Shown here piece by piece: positions 18,588 to 27,821 of a stretch of DNA of 35,292 bases (positions are counted from its first letter, which is position 1; each line of letters opens with the position of its first letter). The stretch covers positions 1 to 35,292 of the forward strand of contig DIKT01000039.1 in assembly GCA_002424635.1 (NCBI GenBank). The letters are read 5' to 3'. This DNA comes from Desulfobulbaceae bacterium UBA5611. Its GTDB lineage: Bacteria; Desulfobacterota; Desulfobulbia; Desulfobulbales; Desulfocapsaceae. The position numbers and the translations under genes are program-made. The notes beneath the pieces were generated by a model that had not been told where the DNA came from, did no database searches, and worked only from the letters and a program-made list of their open reading frames with translations.

Positions 18588-18930
18588 TTCTTTTCCTTCA
18601 CCATTTTATGATGGCATATGGCAACCGGCAATATTGTCCGGCTACCTATTGATTATTGGGTGTCTTGAAAAATGAGGATTTTTGTTCAAGATCAAGGCAT
18701 GTGAAAAATTTTACCGCAGGCATATAATTGATATTCCGAGGATAAAATTTTGAGCATAACGCCGAGTTTGGGCAAAAAAGACCATTTTTCATCCTTCAAG
18801 GCAACAGGAAGGCACCGCAGTAAATATATAGTACCACCGAGAGGACTTGACGTCCTTCCTGTCTAGACTGTTTTGTTAAGACATGGTACATAAAGTAGCA
18901 TCTTCCCATTCAACAGCAAAGGATAAAAAC
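18588..18930. other. Intergenic region holding a long palindromic repeat
   Basis: This 343-base gap between the Trm112-like gene and proC has no convincing gene. Its middle is taken up by the imperfect palindrome annotated at 18661-18803. The proC ribosome binding site (AAAGGAT) is at its right end, and an in-frame ATG at 18883 without such a site is judged not to be the proC start. Confidence 0.7.
18661..18803. repeat. Imperfect palindromic repeat, full copy
   Basis: The element starts TGTCTTGAA and ends TTCAAGGCA, nearly perfect inverted ends. Nested inside, GGCATGTGAAAAATTTTACC pairs with GGATAAAATTTTGAGCAT and its continuation, and the centre GGCATATAATTGATATTCC is again roughly self-complementary. 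The whole can fold as one long hairpin on either strand. Its first 86 bases align without gaps to 32031-32116 with about 15 differences. It resembles a MITE or a REP-type element. No coding capacity is seen. Confidence 0.75.
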
Positions 18931-19746
18931 ATGACAATAAAAATCGGCTTTATTGGCGGCGGCCAGATGGGTGAGGCCCTGATCCGCGGCATCATCCAGT
19001 CCGGTCTGTATACTGCAGGCAATATCCTGGTCTCAGAGCCTGATCACGGGCGGCGTGCTTATCTCAAGGAGACCTATCAGGTCCAGGTCTTTGATAGCGG
19101 CGTACCTATCTGGCAAGCTTGCAGCACCGTGATTCTGGCGGTCAAACCACAGCATATGGGAGCCCTTCTTGCCGACGCACAGGAGCTCATCACCACTGCC
19201 CACCTGATTATCTCCATTGCGGCCGGTCTGCCGATCTCTTTTTATGAAGGTCATCTTCCGGGCAAGGCCTGCAAGATCATCCGGGTAATGCCCAATACTC
19301 CGGCCCTTGTTCTGCAAGGCGCTTCAGCTCTGAGCGGCAATAAGAATGTCAGATCCGAGGAACTGGAACAAGCCCAAGCCCTCTTTGAGGCAGTGGGAGT
19401 GGCCGTTATTCTGGAAGAGGAGCAATACCTGGATGCAGTCACCGGACTAAGCGGTTCAGGGCCGGCCTATGTCTTCACCTTCATTGAAGGAATGATCGAT
19501 GCCGGGATCAAAACCGGTCTGACCAGAGCCGTGGCCGAAACCCTGACCCTCCAGACCGTTCTTGGTTCGGTCAAGCTGATGCAGGAGAGCAAAAAACATC
19601 CAGCCGTTCTCCGGGCGATGGTTACCTCGCCGGGAGGCACCACCATTGCGGCCCAGCATGTCATGGAGAGGGCAGGCTTTAAGGGGATCATCATGGACGC
19701 CATTGAGGCCGCCACCAATCGTTCCATCGAACTCGGGAGAAAATAA
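18931..19746 (+). CDS. proC: Pyrroline-5-carboxylate reductase
   Basis: Last step of proline synthesis: reduces pyrroline-5-carboxylate with NAD(P)H. From ATG 18931 the product is 271 residues, near the E. coli 269. It has the N-terminal Rossmann motif IGFIGGGQMGEALIRG, VILAVKPQ, the conserved IRVMPNTPALV and the C-terminal dimer signature LSGSGPAYVFTFIEGM followed by TSPGGTTIAA. AAAGGAT sits about 7 bases before ATG 18931, so the upstream ATG at 18883 is rejected. The stop is one base from the nadK start, which makes a two-gene operon. Confidence 0.97.
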   Translation: MTIKIGFIGGGQMGEALIRGIIQSGLYTAGNILVSEPDHGRRAYLKETYQVQVFDSGVPIWQACSTVILAVKPQHMGALLADAQELITTAHLIISIAAGLPISFYEGHLPGKACKIIRVMPNTPALVLQGASALSGNKNVRSEELEQAQALFEAVGVAVILEEEQYLDAVTGLSGSGPAYVFTFIEGMIDAGIKTGLTRAVAETLTLQTVLGSVKLMQESKKHPAVLRAMVTSPGGTTIAAQHVMERAGFKGIIMDAIEAATNRSIELGRK

Positions 19747-19747
19747 G

Positions 19748-20680
19748 ATGGCGGCCCCTCTGCAACCTGGGGAGCAAGAGGCCTTGAGGCAGCCTTGCCC
19801 GGCCTCTTCTTCTCTGCCTTTTCGCATCGCCTCTAATATCTCGGTGCGCCGGGCCGGCATCATCATTAAAAAAGAGCACGGACCGGCCGACAGCTTTGCT
19901 GACATGCTGGGCCGCTGGCTGCAGGACAAAGGGATTTCGACGACAATCAACCAGATTGATCCCGATCTGGATATCCTGATTATCGCCGGCGGGGATGGAA
20001 CACTGCTGCATGTAGCCGCCCAGGCGGCTCGCCATTCCATTCCCGTGATCGGGATCAACCTGGGTAATCTGGGATTTCTCACTGAGTTGACTGAACCTGA
20101 GGCCATCCAGGCCTTGGAAGAAATCATCAGCAGTGCCGTGACCGTTGAAAACCGTATGATGCTCAAGGCCCGTATTATCAGGGATAATCAACCGACAGAA
20201 TATCGGTATGCCTTAAATGAGGTCGTGATCAGCAAGGGCACTATTGACCGCGTACTGCAACTTTCCACCAGGGCCAACGCCGAATATATCACTGCTTATA
20301 AGGCAGACGGGTTGATTTTCTCCACTCCTACCGGCTCCACGGCTTATAATCTCTCCGCCGGCGGTCCGATCGTCTATCCGGGACTGGCCTCCATCCTGGT
20401 AACCCCCATCTGCCCATTTATGCTGAGCAGCAGACCGGTGCTCCTGCCCCCTGAGACCAGACTCACCACCCACATTGATGACGGCCCCGGTCATTATGCC
20501 AAAATCATCATCGACGGCCAATCGGTCTGGGACATGCAGGCCGATGAGATACTGGAAATCGAGGCGGCTGAACTACCTCTGCAGTTAATCATCTCTCCGC
20601 ACCGCGATTATTTTTCCATCCTCCGCAATAAACTGCACTGGGGAATCCCGCAGATGCCAAGCACAAACAACTGTAAGTAA
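19748..20680 (+). CDS. nadK: NAD kinase
   Basis: Phosphorylates NAD+ to NADP+ with ATP. The 310-residue product carries the catalytic IIAGGDGTLLHVA, the substrate motif NEVVISKG and the family signature TPTGSTAYNLSAGGPIV, then PICPFMLSSRPV and the C-terminal beta domain with IDGQ. ATG 19748 follows the proC stop directly and has GGGAG about 8 bases upstream, inside the end of proC. Translational coupling to proC is likely; ProC consumes NAD(P)H. The N-terminal 25-30 residues are a nonconserved extension. Confidence 0.96.
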   Translation: MAAPLQPGEQEALRQPCPASSSLPFRIASNISVRRAGIIIKKEHGPADSFADMLGRWLQDKGISTTINQIDPDLDILIIAGGDGTLLHVAAQAARHSIPVIGINLGNLGFLTELTEPEAIQALEEIISSAVTVENRMMLKARIIRDNQPTEYRYALNEVVISKGTIDRVLQLSTRANAEYITAYKADGLIFSTPTGSTAYNLSAGGPIVYPGLASILVTPICPFMLSSRPVLLPPETRLTTHIDDGPGHYAKIIIDGQSVWDMQADEILEIEAAELPLQLIISPHRDYFSILRNKLHWGIPQMPSTNNCK

Positions 20681-20718
20681 GAACAAAGGTGGCAATTACT
20701 CAGCTAATCTACGATAAC

Positions 20719-22104
20719 TCAACCTTTTTTGATCCCGTACTTTTTCATCTTGTACTGTAACAGACTTTTGGTGATTCCCAGTTTCTCCGCCGCGCGCGCT
20801 TGGACATAACCGGCCGACTCCAGTGCCCGATTCAGCATCTTTTCCTCCACCGTGTACAGAACCTCATTGAGTTCCGCCGCCTCGGGAATCAGCTGACCAA
20901 TATCCATCTGGTTACTCCAGACGGCCGGTAAATTACGGGTCGTCGATTCCGGCTGCACATCATCGGCCTCAATCCTGTTGTTATTACAAAGAATTCCCGC
21001 CCGCTCGATAGTATTTTCCAGCTCCCGGACATTGCCTTCCCACGGCAGGGTGACCAGCAGACGCATGGCATCAGGACTGATAGAGAGATCGGGCTTCGCC
21101 AGACGTTCAGAGACCGTCCGGATAAAGTAGTCAACCAGGATCGGGATATCATCCATCCGCTCCCGCAGAGGCGGCAGCAGGACATGGATGACATTGAGCC
21201 GATAATAGAGATCCTCACGAAAGCGGCCCTTATCCACCTCTTCTCTCAGCTCTTTATTGGTGGCGCTGATAATCCTGACATCAACGGACAGGGTCTTGCT
21301 GCCGCCGACCCGTTCAAATCTTCTTTCCTGCAAGGCCCGCAGCAGTTTGGCCTGCAAGGCCAATGGGATTTCACCAATCTCATCAAGAAATAAAGTGCCG
21401 CCATCGGCCAGTTCAAAACGGCCCTTGCGCATGGCCACAGCCCCGGTAAAAGCCCCTTTTTCATGTCCAAAAAGCTCACTCTCCAACAGATTCTCCGATA
21501 AGGCTGCACAGTTGACCGTGATAAAGGCCTTATCCTGTCGAGGACTGTTCATATGGATGGCCTTGGCCACCAGCTCCTTACCGGTGCCGCTCTCCCCGGT
21601 AATCAGCACCGATGAAGGGGTCGGCGCCACTTTTTCAATGAGTTCATAGACCTGAACCATACGAGGATTCTTGCCCACCATGCCGGCAAAACCGGTCCGG
21701 GTATGAATCGCTTTGCGTAATCTGCTATTTTCCCGGATCAGGGAATAATGCTGCAGGGCCTTGTTGATGGTGACGATCAGTTCATCATTGGAAAAAGGCT
21801 TGGCCAGATAATTAAAAGCCCCGACCTGCATGGCCGCCACCGCCTTATCTACTTCGGCAAAGGCAGTGATCATGATTACCGGCAGATCAGGGTTGATCTT
21901 TTTAATGGCCTGAAGAAGCTGCAGGCCATTCATACCGGGCATCTGCATGTCGGTAATGACCAGATCCAAATCGACATTCCGCACCATATCCAAGCCCTCG
22001 GCGCCACCTGGGGCGGTAAAAACCTCAAAGCCCTCATCGCGGAGCAATTCAGACAGGATCACCAGATAATTCGGTTCATCATCAACTATCAGTATGGAAT
22101 ACAT
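20719..22104 (-). CDS. Sigma-54-dependent response regulator (NtrC family)
   Basis: 461-residue transcriptional activator with the three classic parts. A receiver domain (ILIVDDEP, phospho-acceptor D52 in VITDMQMPG, AKPFSNDE) is followed by an AAA+ domain with Walker A GESGTGKE, the sigma-54 contact loop GAFTGA and Walker B GGTLFLDEIGEI, then a Fis-type helix-turn-helix (ARAAEKLGITKSLLQYKMKK). It needs RpoN and a histidine kinase partner; no kinase gene is adjacent. The open frame reaches a TTG at 22113, but ATG 22104 (MYSILIVDD) is the natural receiver start. It ends about 40 bases from the convergent nadK. The target genes cannot be told from this window. Confidence 0.95.
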   Translation of the reverse strand: MYSILIVDDEPNYLVILSELLRDEGFEVFTAPGGAEGLDMVRNVDLDLVITDMQMPGMNGLQLLQAIKKINPDLPVIMITAFAEVDKAVAAMQVGAFNYLAKPFSNDELIVTINKALQHYSLIRENSRLRKAIHTRTGFAGMVGKNPRMVQVYELIEKVAPTPSSVLITGESGTGKELVAKAIHMNSPRQDKAFITVNCAALSENLLESELFGHEKGAFTGAVAMRKGRFELADGGTLFLDEIGEIPLALQAKLLRALQERRFERVGGSKTLSVDVRIISATNKELREEVDKGRFREDLYYRLNVIHVLLPPLRERMDDIPILVDYFIRTVSERLAKPDLSISPDAMRLLVTLPWEGNVRELENTIERAGILCNNNRIEADDVQPESTTRNLPAVWSNQMDIGQLIPEAAELNEVLYTVEEKMLNRALESAGYVQARAAEKLGITKSLLQYKMKKYGIKKG

Positions 22105-22145
22105 AATCAGCAACTCTCGTATTTATTATTAAACCAACCTGCAAC

Positions 22146-22991
22146 TCAGCTTCGCTGACGCAGTCTTTCTTTCATTTTCTCAAGCAGCTCCGGCGGTACA
22201 AAAATATTTTTGCCACCAGCAAGACTGGTGCCTGGCCGTACATCCCCATGATAATCACTACCGCCGGTAAGAAGCAGATCATGGTGAGCGGCCAGCACTC
22301 GCAGTTTTTTTTTCATTTTATTCGAATGGGTTGGATAGTACAACTCAATCCCATCCAGGCCTGCCGGAGCCAGCTCAGCCAGAATGACCGGCAGACGGTT
22401 AAGTTCAGGATCATTTTGCGCCGGATGGGCCAGGACGGCAAGTCCTCCTGCCTGACGAATCAGCGCTATAGCCTCACTGGCGCTGTATGAAAACCGCGAG
22501 GCATACGCCGCTTCTCCTTTCTTCAGAAATTGATCAAAGGCCTGACTCATGGTTTTTACTACCCCCTTATCTATCAGGATCCGGGCAATATGCGGCCTGC
22601 CGGTCTGTCCCTGTTCAGAGACGACCTGCAATTCTTCTGCAGTTATTGGAATATCCAAGGCATTGAGTTTCGCCAGAATTTTGTCATTACGATCAGCCCT
22701 GGCGCCTTGTAATCGGAGCAGAGCGGCAGCAAGCATCGTATTACCGGCATCAGCCCAATAGCCCAGGATATGATATTCATACTGGGCATGATGGACGCTC
22801 ATCTCAATGCCGGGGATGACCTCCACTCCCATCTTGGCCCCTGCCACAACAGCTTCAGCCGTACCGGCCATGGTATCATGATCAGTCAGAGCCAGGGCGG
22901 AAATTTTCTTATATTGAGCTAAAGACACCAGCTCCGTCGGAGTCATGGTGCCATCAGAAAAGTTAGAATGGGTATGCAGATCTATAGACAT
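22146..22991 (-). CDS. PHP domain phosphoesterase (YciV/RNase AM-like)
   Basis: 281-residue metal-dependent phosphoesterase. The PHP metal ligands appear as DLHTHSNFSDG, LTDHDT, PGIEMS, LAHPAQ and GGSDYHGD. The length and this motif order resemble E. coli YciV/RNase AM, which removes short 5' ends of RNAs and acts on 3',5'-bisphosphonucleotides. The substrate here is inferred from family resemblance. It lies just upstream of the response regulator on the same strand with a gap of about 40 bases, so the two may be co-transcribed. Confidence 0.9.
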   Translation of the reverse strand: MSIDLHTHSNFSDGTMTPTELVSLAQYKKISALALTDHDTMAGTAEAVVAGAKMGVEVIPGIEMSVHHAQYEYHILGYWADAGNTMLAAALLRLQGARADRNDKILAKLNALDIPITAEELQVVSEQGQTGRPHIARILIDKGVVKTMSQAFDQFLKKGEAAYASRFSYSASEAIALIRQAGGLAVLAHPAQNDPELNRLPVILAELAPAGLDGIELYYPTHSNKMKKKLRVLAAHHDLLLTGGSDYHGDVRPGTSLAGGKNIFVPPELLEKMKERLRQRS

Positions 22992-23333
22992 AGCAAAATA
23001 AAAACATATGTGGTGGTGGCTAAATCTGCAGAAAGAATAGTTGCAGACAGACGGAAATATTTGCTTATTTTATAAAAAATAATTTTCAGTATACGCCTTC
23101 ACTAGTGATCAGGCAAGAAAGATACTTGTCACCCAATATCTCTGTCTTTAGTTATCTTTCCTCCTTCTATTTGGCTCCGCAGGCAGCCGCCCAAAATTTA
23201 CTTTACAATGCCTGGCCTGCAGACGTACAAATAATTGAGACCTCTTGAAAAAATCAGCTTATTGCCATATTGCCCTCAGAAATCATACAATAGTTGCAGA
23301 ATTACGCTTCTCCATAAATTAAGGAGGCGGCAA
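22992..23333. other. Divergent intergenic region with no gene seen
   Basis: 342 bases, AT-rich, between the PHP gene (minus) and the universal stress gene (plus). I see no open frame with a ribosome binding site other than the AAGGAGG that serves the stress gene. It must hold promoters for both directions, but no consensus pair stands out. Confidence 0.6.
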
Positions 23334-24155
23334 ATGAGAGTTGTAGCAGCGGTAAATGGTTTAATCACTTCTGAACTCGCGGCGCTATATGCTTTACGTT
23401 ACGCTGCCGTGCATGGATTCCCGCTGACCCTGCTCCACGTTGAGAATTCCCAGGACCGCCTGGACGATGTCCAACGGAGCATGAACGTGATCGAAGAGGC
23501 GGCAGCCCTGGACCATGTCTCCTGCGAACGGCTGTTACTGGCTGGCAAGCCGATTACCGCCATCAGGAAATATCTTGCTGACAATCGGGTAGATACTCTC
23601 TTCTGCAGCATGTCCAGACATCATAAATATTTCCAGACTTCTCTGCGTAAGCAACTGATCAGCCAGCCATTACCCACAGACTTGGCAGTGGTCCAGGTGG
23701 TCCGACTGGATGCTGCTTCTTATGTAAAAAATATTGTCATGACCATCGAGGAGGATCGGTTGTCAGTGAAGAAGTTCACCTTCTTTACCGCCTTTGCCAA
23801 GGCTTATGAAGCTGATACAGAAATCTACAGCGTCACCCTGATTGATGCCAGGAAATTGGCGGAGTTAGACCTGCCTCTTACCCGAAACCTGCTTAAAACA
23901 ATAAACGATCACTTATCTCATTATGTCAAGCTGGCCTCCTTCTTAAACATACCACTGCATATCAAACATGCGGTGGCCAGCAATGAGATCGATCAGATAT
24001 TGCACCATCTCTCACATCATAATTTTGAGTTAATGATTGTTGGCAATCGGTGGCTGCCAAACTTGTCCCGCCTGTTCAGAAACCAGCCCATTGAACGTCT
24101 GTTACGGGCAACGCCGATTAATACCATTGTCTTTTATGGACGTGACAATGGATGA
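23334..24155 (+). CDS. Tandem universal stress protein (UspA-like, two domains)
   Basis: 273-residue cytoplasmic protein with two Usp-like halves. The first begins VVAAVNGLITSELAALYALRYA, the usual beta1-alpha1 layout, and contains LLHVEN. The second ends LMIVGNRWLPNLSRLFRNQP followed by the terminal strand INTIVFYG. The ATP-binding G-2x-G-9x-G(S/T) motif is not well preserved. A perfect AAGGAGG lies 7 bases before ATG 23334; the in-frame extension to 23235 lacks such a signal. Its last codons overlap the start of the P-type ATPase, so the two are translationally coupled and the Usp may regulate the pump. That last point is inference. Confidence 0.85.
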   Translation: MRVVAAVNGLITSELAALYALRYAAVHGFPLTLLHVENSQDRLDDVQRSMNVIEEAAALDHVSCERLLLAGKPITAIRKYLADNRVDTLFCSMSRHHKYFQTSLRKQLISQPLPTDLAVVQVVRLDAASYVKNIVMTIEEDRLSVKKFTFFTAFAKAYEADTEIYSVTLIDARKLAELDLPLTRNLLKTINDHLSHYVKLASFLNIPLHIKHAVASNEIDQILHHLSHHNFELMIVGNRWLPNLSRLFRNQPIERLLRATPINTIVFYGRDNG

Positions 24156-26850
24156 CGCCAGACTGATCTTCCAACTCGACAAAACCGCACTGCTACGGCG
24201 GCTGCAGACCACGGAACAGGGCTTGAACCCCGCCCAGATTACCCGGCGACTGCAGGAATTCGGCCCCAATATCCTGGAACAGGCGGTCCGGAAAAACTAT
24301 CTGCTGGCCTACCTGAGACAGTACTGGCAATTTTTCGCTCTGCTGCTGGAAGTTGCGGCCGGGCTCGCCTTTATTGCTGATCACTTTGCCCCGGATGAAG
24401 GCACCGACATCCTGGCCTGGGCTATTCTGGCGGCAGTGGTGATCACCGCCACTTTTACCTTTTGGCAAGAATACCGTACTGATAAAGTCATGGCCGCCCT
24501 CCTGATGCTGATGCCGGCCCTGGTGTCGGTGCGGCGTCAAGACCAGACCGTAAGTATCGATTCCCGGGAATTGGTGCCCGGTGATGTCATGCTCTTGGAA
24601 GAAGGAGATAAGGTCGCAGCTGACGGCGTCTTAATAGAAGTAAATTCTCTCTATCTGAATCTCTCTTCTCTGACCGGTGAATCAGCCCCTGCCCCCAGGG
24701 ATCTGGCCGCCGGCCCGGCTGATCGCCAGCTTGAAGCCCGCAACATGGTCTTTGCCGGTACTACCGTGGTTACAGGCAGTGGTACCGCCCTGGTCACCGC
24801 TACGGCCAATGCCACCGAATTCGGCAGGATCGCAAGTCTTACTAAAAACGTGCGCAAAATGATCACCCCCATGCAACGTGAGGTCATCCGCATCACCCAC
24901 ATCATGACTGTGCTGGCTCTATCAATAGGCTGTGTCTTTTTCGGGCTCGGGCTTTTTTTCGGCAAAGGCCTGCTGATGTCCTCAATTTTTGCCTTGTCCT
25001 TGATCGTGGCCAACGTGCCGGAGGGCCTGCTGCCCACAATTGCCCTGTCACTCTCTTTGGCCAGCCAGCGCATGGCCCGTCGGCAAGCCTTGATCAAAAA
25101 CCTCGATTCGGTAGAAACCTTAGGCAGCACCACAGTAATCTGCACCGATAAGACCGGCACTCTGACCCGCAATGAAATGACCGTAAAAGGCCTGTGGCTG
25201 GCCGGTGGTGAAGAGATCAACGTCTCCGGCGAAGGCTATCGCGAGTCAGGTGAATTTACAATCGACAAGGAGAATGAAAGCACGGCAGCCCGGCTGGAAG
25301 AACTACTGCTGGCTGGACTTTTGAACTGTCGGGCCAGCATCGATCAAGATAGCATCCGGGGCGATCCGACTGAACTGGCTCTGATCGCTGCAGCCCGTAA
25401 GCGCCATATTGTGGCACCGGTCTGGCACAAGGTTCATGAAAACATCTTCACCAGCGACCGCAAAATGATGTCGACGGTCTATCAGCACGATGACGCCATA
25501 CTTCTTTTCGCCAAAGGTGCAGTTGAAGTACTACTGCCGCACTGCAGCGGTTATTGGGCGGCAGACCACAGCAGACAGACGCTTACCGAAGCGAGCAGAA
25601 AACAGGTCAATGATCAGGCGGATATCTTTGAAAACCAGGCCTATCGGGTTTTAGCAGTGGCTCGTGGAACCAGCGAGCAAGAGGGCGAACTGACCCTGCT
25701 GGGACTGGTGGCCATCGTGGATCTGCCCCGGGCCGAGGTGGCGGCAGCGGTCGCTACCTGCAAGCTCGCTGGAATCCGCCTTATGATGATTACCGGCGAC
25801 AATCCTCGGACTGCCGCCGCCATCGCTGATATGATCGGCATGCAGTATGATCTGTTACTGACCGGACTCGAGCTTGAACGTCTAAGTGATGAAGATTTGC
25901 GGGAAACACTGGAACATCAGGATGTGCTGTTTGCCAGAATGGCGAGCAGTCAGAAACTCAGAATTGCCACCGCTCTTCAGAACAATGGAGAAGTGGTGGC
26001 GATGACCGGGGACGGGGTCAATGATGCCCCGGCCTTGAAAAAAGCCGATATCGGCATCGCTATGGGCCTTTCCGGCACCGAAGTGGCCAAAGAAGCGGCA
26101 GATATGGTACTGCTTGATGATAATTTTGCCTCCATCGTCACGGCCATTGAAGAGGGCAGAACCGTCTATTTCAACATCAAAAAATTTGTCACTTATATTC
26201 TGTCCTCCAACGTCCCGGAAATCCTGCCTTATATCCTCCAGTTTTTTTTAAAGATTCCACTACCGCTCTCTGTCATCCAGATTCTGTCCATCGACCTGGG
26301 CTCCGATATCCTGCCGGGACTGGCTTTAGGTAGTGAACGACCGGAAAAAAATATCATGTTGCGGCCACCGGTCAGTCATCACGAGAAATTACTGGACTGG
26401 GAGGTCTTCAAACGCGGCTATCTCTTTCTTGGCCTCATTGAAGGAACAGCGGCTATGGTCGCTTTTCTCACTTTTCTTCATGTGCACGGCTGGCAGTATG
26501 GTGATCGTATCCTGGCCGACCCGCTTCTGCACCGACAGGCCATGACCATGACCCTACTGGGGGCGGTGACCTGCCAGCTTACTAATGTCTGGACCCTGCG
26601 CAGTTGGGATTTTTCAGTCTTCAAACTTGGTTTTTTTTCAAACCGCCTGCTGCTGGCGGCGGTAGCAGCTGAACTAGCCTGGATCTGGCTGATGCTTAAT
26701 GTCCCTGCCGTGCAGAAGATCTTCAATACGGCCCCGGTGGCAACCACCGATCTCTGGATCCTGCTGCCTTTTCCGATCCTGCTTTTGTGCGGTCATGAGC
26801 TGTATAAATGGCAACGCCGCCGGGCGGGAACCAAGGATATAAGCCCATAA
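24148..26850 (+). CDS. P2-type cation-transporting ATPase with Na,K-ATPase-like (P2C) cation-site motifs
   Basis: About 900 residues with the full P-type layout: N-terminal cation-ATPase domain, actuator LTGES, phosphorylation site CTDKTGTLT (D334), KGA nucleotide motif, hinge MTGDGVNDAPALKKADIG and six C-terminal helices. The TM4 motif NVPEGLLPT (P291-E292), TM5 SSNVPEILP (S687, N688, E691) and TM6 IDLGSDILP (D716, D720) match the Na,K-ATPase signatures PEGLLAT, TSNIPE and IDLGTD rather than the SERCA or PMA types. A TM8 glutamine (TCQLTN) and a TM9 glutamate (AAELAW) also fit. No beta subunit gene is adjacent. ATG 24148 overlaps the Usp stop; ATG 24136 is an alternative. The ion is unproven: Na+ or K+ by motif. 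Confidence 0.93.
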   Translation: MDDARLIFQLDKTALLRRLQTTEQGLNPAQITRRLQEFGPNILEQAVRKNYLLAYLRQYWQFFALLLEVAAGLAFIADHFAPDEGTDILAWAILAAVVITATFTFWQEYRTDKVMAALLMLMPALVSVRRQDQTVSIDSRELVPGDVMLLEEGDKVAADGVLIEVNSLYLNLSSLTGESAPAPRDLAAGPADRQLEARNMVFAGTTVVTGSGTALVTATANATEFGRIASLTKNVRKMITPMQREVIRITHIMTVLALSIGCVFFGLGLFFGKGLLMSSIFALSLIVANVPEGLLPTIALSLSLASQRMARRQALIKNLDSVETLGSTTVICTDKTGTLTRNEMTVKGLWLAGGEEINVSGEGYRESGEFTIDKENESTAARLEELLLAGLLNCRASIDQDSIRGDPTELALIAAARKRHIVAPVWHKVHENIFTSDRKMMSTVYQHDDAILLFAKGAVEVLLPHCSGYWAADHSRQTLTEASRKQVNDQADIFENQAYRVLAVARGTSEQEGELTLLGLVAIVDLPRAEVAAAVATCKLAGIRLMMITGDNPRTAAAIADMIGMQYDLLLTGLELERLSDEDLRETLEHQDVLFARMASSQKLRIATALQNNGEVVAMTGDGVNDAPALKKADIGIAMGLSGTEVAKEAADMVLLDDNFASIVTAIEEGRTVYFNIKKFVTYILSSNVPEILPYILQFFLKIPLPLSVIQILSIDLGSDILPGLALGSERPEKNIMLRPPVSHHEKLLDWEVFKRGYLFLGLIEGTAAMVAFLTFLHVHGWQYGDRILADPLLHRQAMTMTLLGAVTCQLTNVWTLRSWDFSVFKLGFFSNRLLLAAVAAELAWIWLMLNVPAVQKIFNTAPVATTDLWILLPFPILLLCGHELYKWQRRRAGTKDISP

Positions 26851-27026
26851 ATTATCAGCCTAGCGCCCTCTTCCTCCTGGCAGGCGCGAGAGAAAGGTTC
26901 AAGATATTTTTTCGCCGTTTCAGGAAGGCACTTCTGCACTATTTAATCTCTTATCAGGATAGCAAATCCACAAAGGCCGCGCCTTTTCCTTTACTTTTCT
27001 GAATTTAAACCGATATAGTCCTGTCA

Positions 27027-27056
27027 TTGAAACAATTTTTGTTATTAAGACATAAT
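27027..27056 (+). promoter_or_regulatory. Possible sigma-70 promoter for the lipoprotein pair
   Basis: TTGAAA (27027-27032) and CATAAT (27051-27056) are separated by 18 bases in an AT-rich stretch about 60 bases before the first lipoprotein gene. This is a consensus-like match only. Confidence 0.35.
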
Positions 27057-27111
27057 TAACAATTACCTTAATCAGACTTTTTTATTTCCATGCTGGAGCG
27101 GAGAATCGGCC

Positions 27112-27795
27112 ATGAGCCCTGTCAGTGTTAGCACTTTAATCTGTCTTGTTACTTTCTGCTGCCTAGGCGGCTGCGCTCGTATCCCGCAACCGGTCACTTA
27201 CTCTTCTACGGAACAGCAAAAGATGCAGGCCACCCACCATTGGGATGTCCTGGCCAATGATGTGGCCAATCAGGTCAACAAGACATTGCTGCTCCACGAT
27301 TATATCAGTGATCCTGTTTTTGTCCGTGCCACCTGCGGCAGTGACAATGCCGCCTGTACCCCCGGTGAAACTTCCCAGTTCAATGAAGGCTTTCGTGATC
27401 TTCTGATCACCCAACTTGTCCGTTTTGGCGTCCCCACCAGCGCCGAGGAGAATCCCAAGGCTATTGTGGTCAACTACAAGGTGCAGGTCGTTTATCATCG
27501 CGACAACCGCCAGGCTGCTCGTCCTCCCGGGATCCTCACCGCTCTGACCACTGCTATTTCTGTGTTGCGTCATGCCCCTGGTGAAGTGCAGGCTATCGCC
27601 GCCGCCGGCGTATTGGATATGATGAATTCGGCCACTGATGATGCCGGCCAGTATGAAATAATCATCACGACCTCCATGATCGCCAACAACAAATATCTGT
27701 TCAGAACCTCGGATATCTATTACATTAATGATCTCGACTTCTGGCATTATCAAAATAATGCTGAGACCAGAGAAATTCAGATTACTAATCGCTGA
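27112..27795 (+). CDS. Predicted lipoprotein of unknown function
   Basis: 227 residues. An N-terminal hydrophobic segment ends in the lipobox LGGC (cysteine near residue 20), so the mature protein should be lipid-anchored in the envelope. The rest is soluble. It shows an alternating alpha/beta segment (GFRDLLITQLVRFGVPTS) and a beta stretch (AIVVNYKVQVVYH) that recall FlgO- and CsgG-like lipoprotein folds, but I cannot assign a family with certainty. A GGAG-like site precedes ATG 27112. It ends 26 bases before the FlgO-like gene, so the two probably form an operon and may act together. Confidence 0.7.
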   Translation: MSPVSVSTLICLVTFCCLGGCARIPQPVTYSSTEQQKMQATHHWDVLANDVANQVNKTLLLHDYISDPVFVRATCGSDNAACTPGETSQFNEGFRDLLITQLVRFGVPTSAEENPKAIVVNYKVQVVYHRDNRQAARPPGILTALTTAISVLRHAPGEVQAIAAAGVLDMMNSATDDAGQYEIIITTSMIANNKYLFRTSDIYYINDLDFWHYQNNAETREIQITNR

Positions 27796-27821
27796 TCACC
27801 GTTTCCTGACTGCAATTCACC

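Noticed and set aside
19456..20166. 236-codon minus-strand frame across proC and nadK
   Set aside because: Antisense to two clear enzymes with intact motifs and without any domain of its own.
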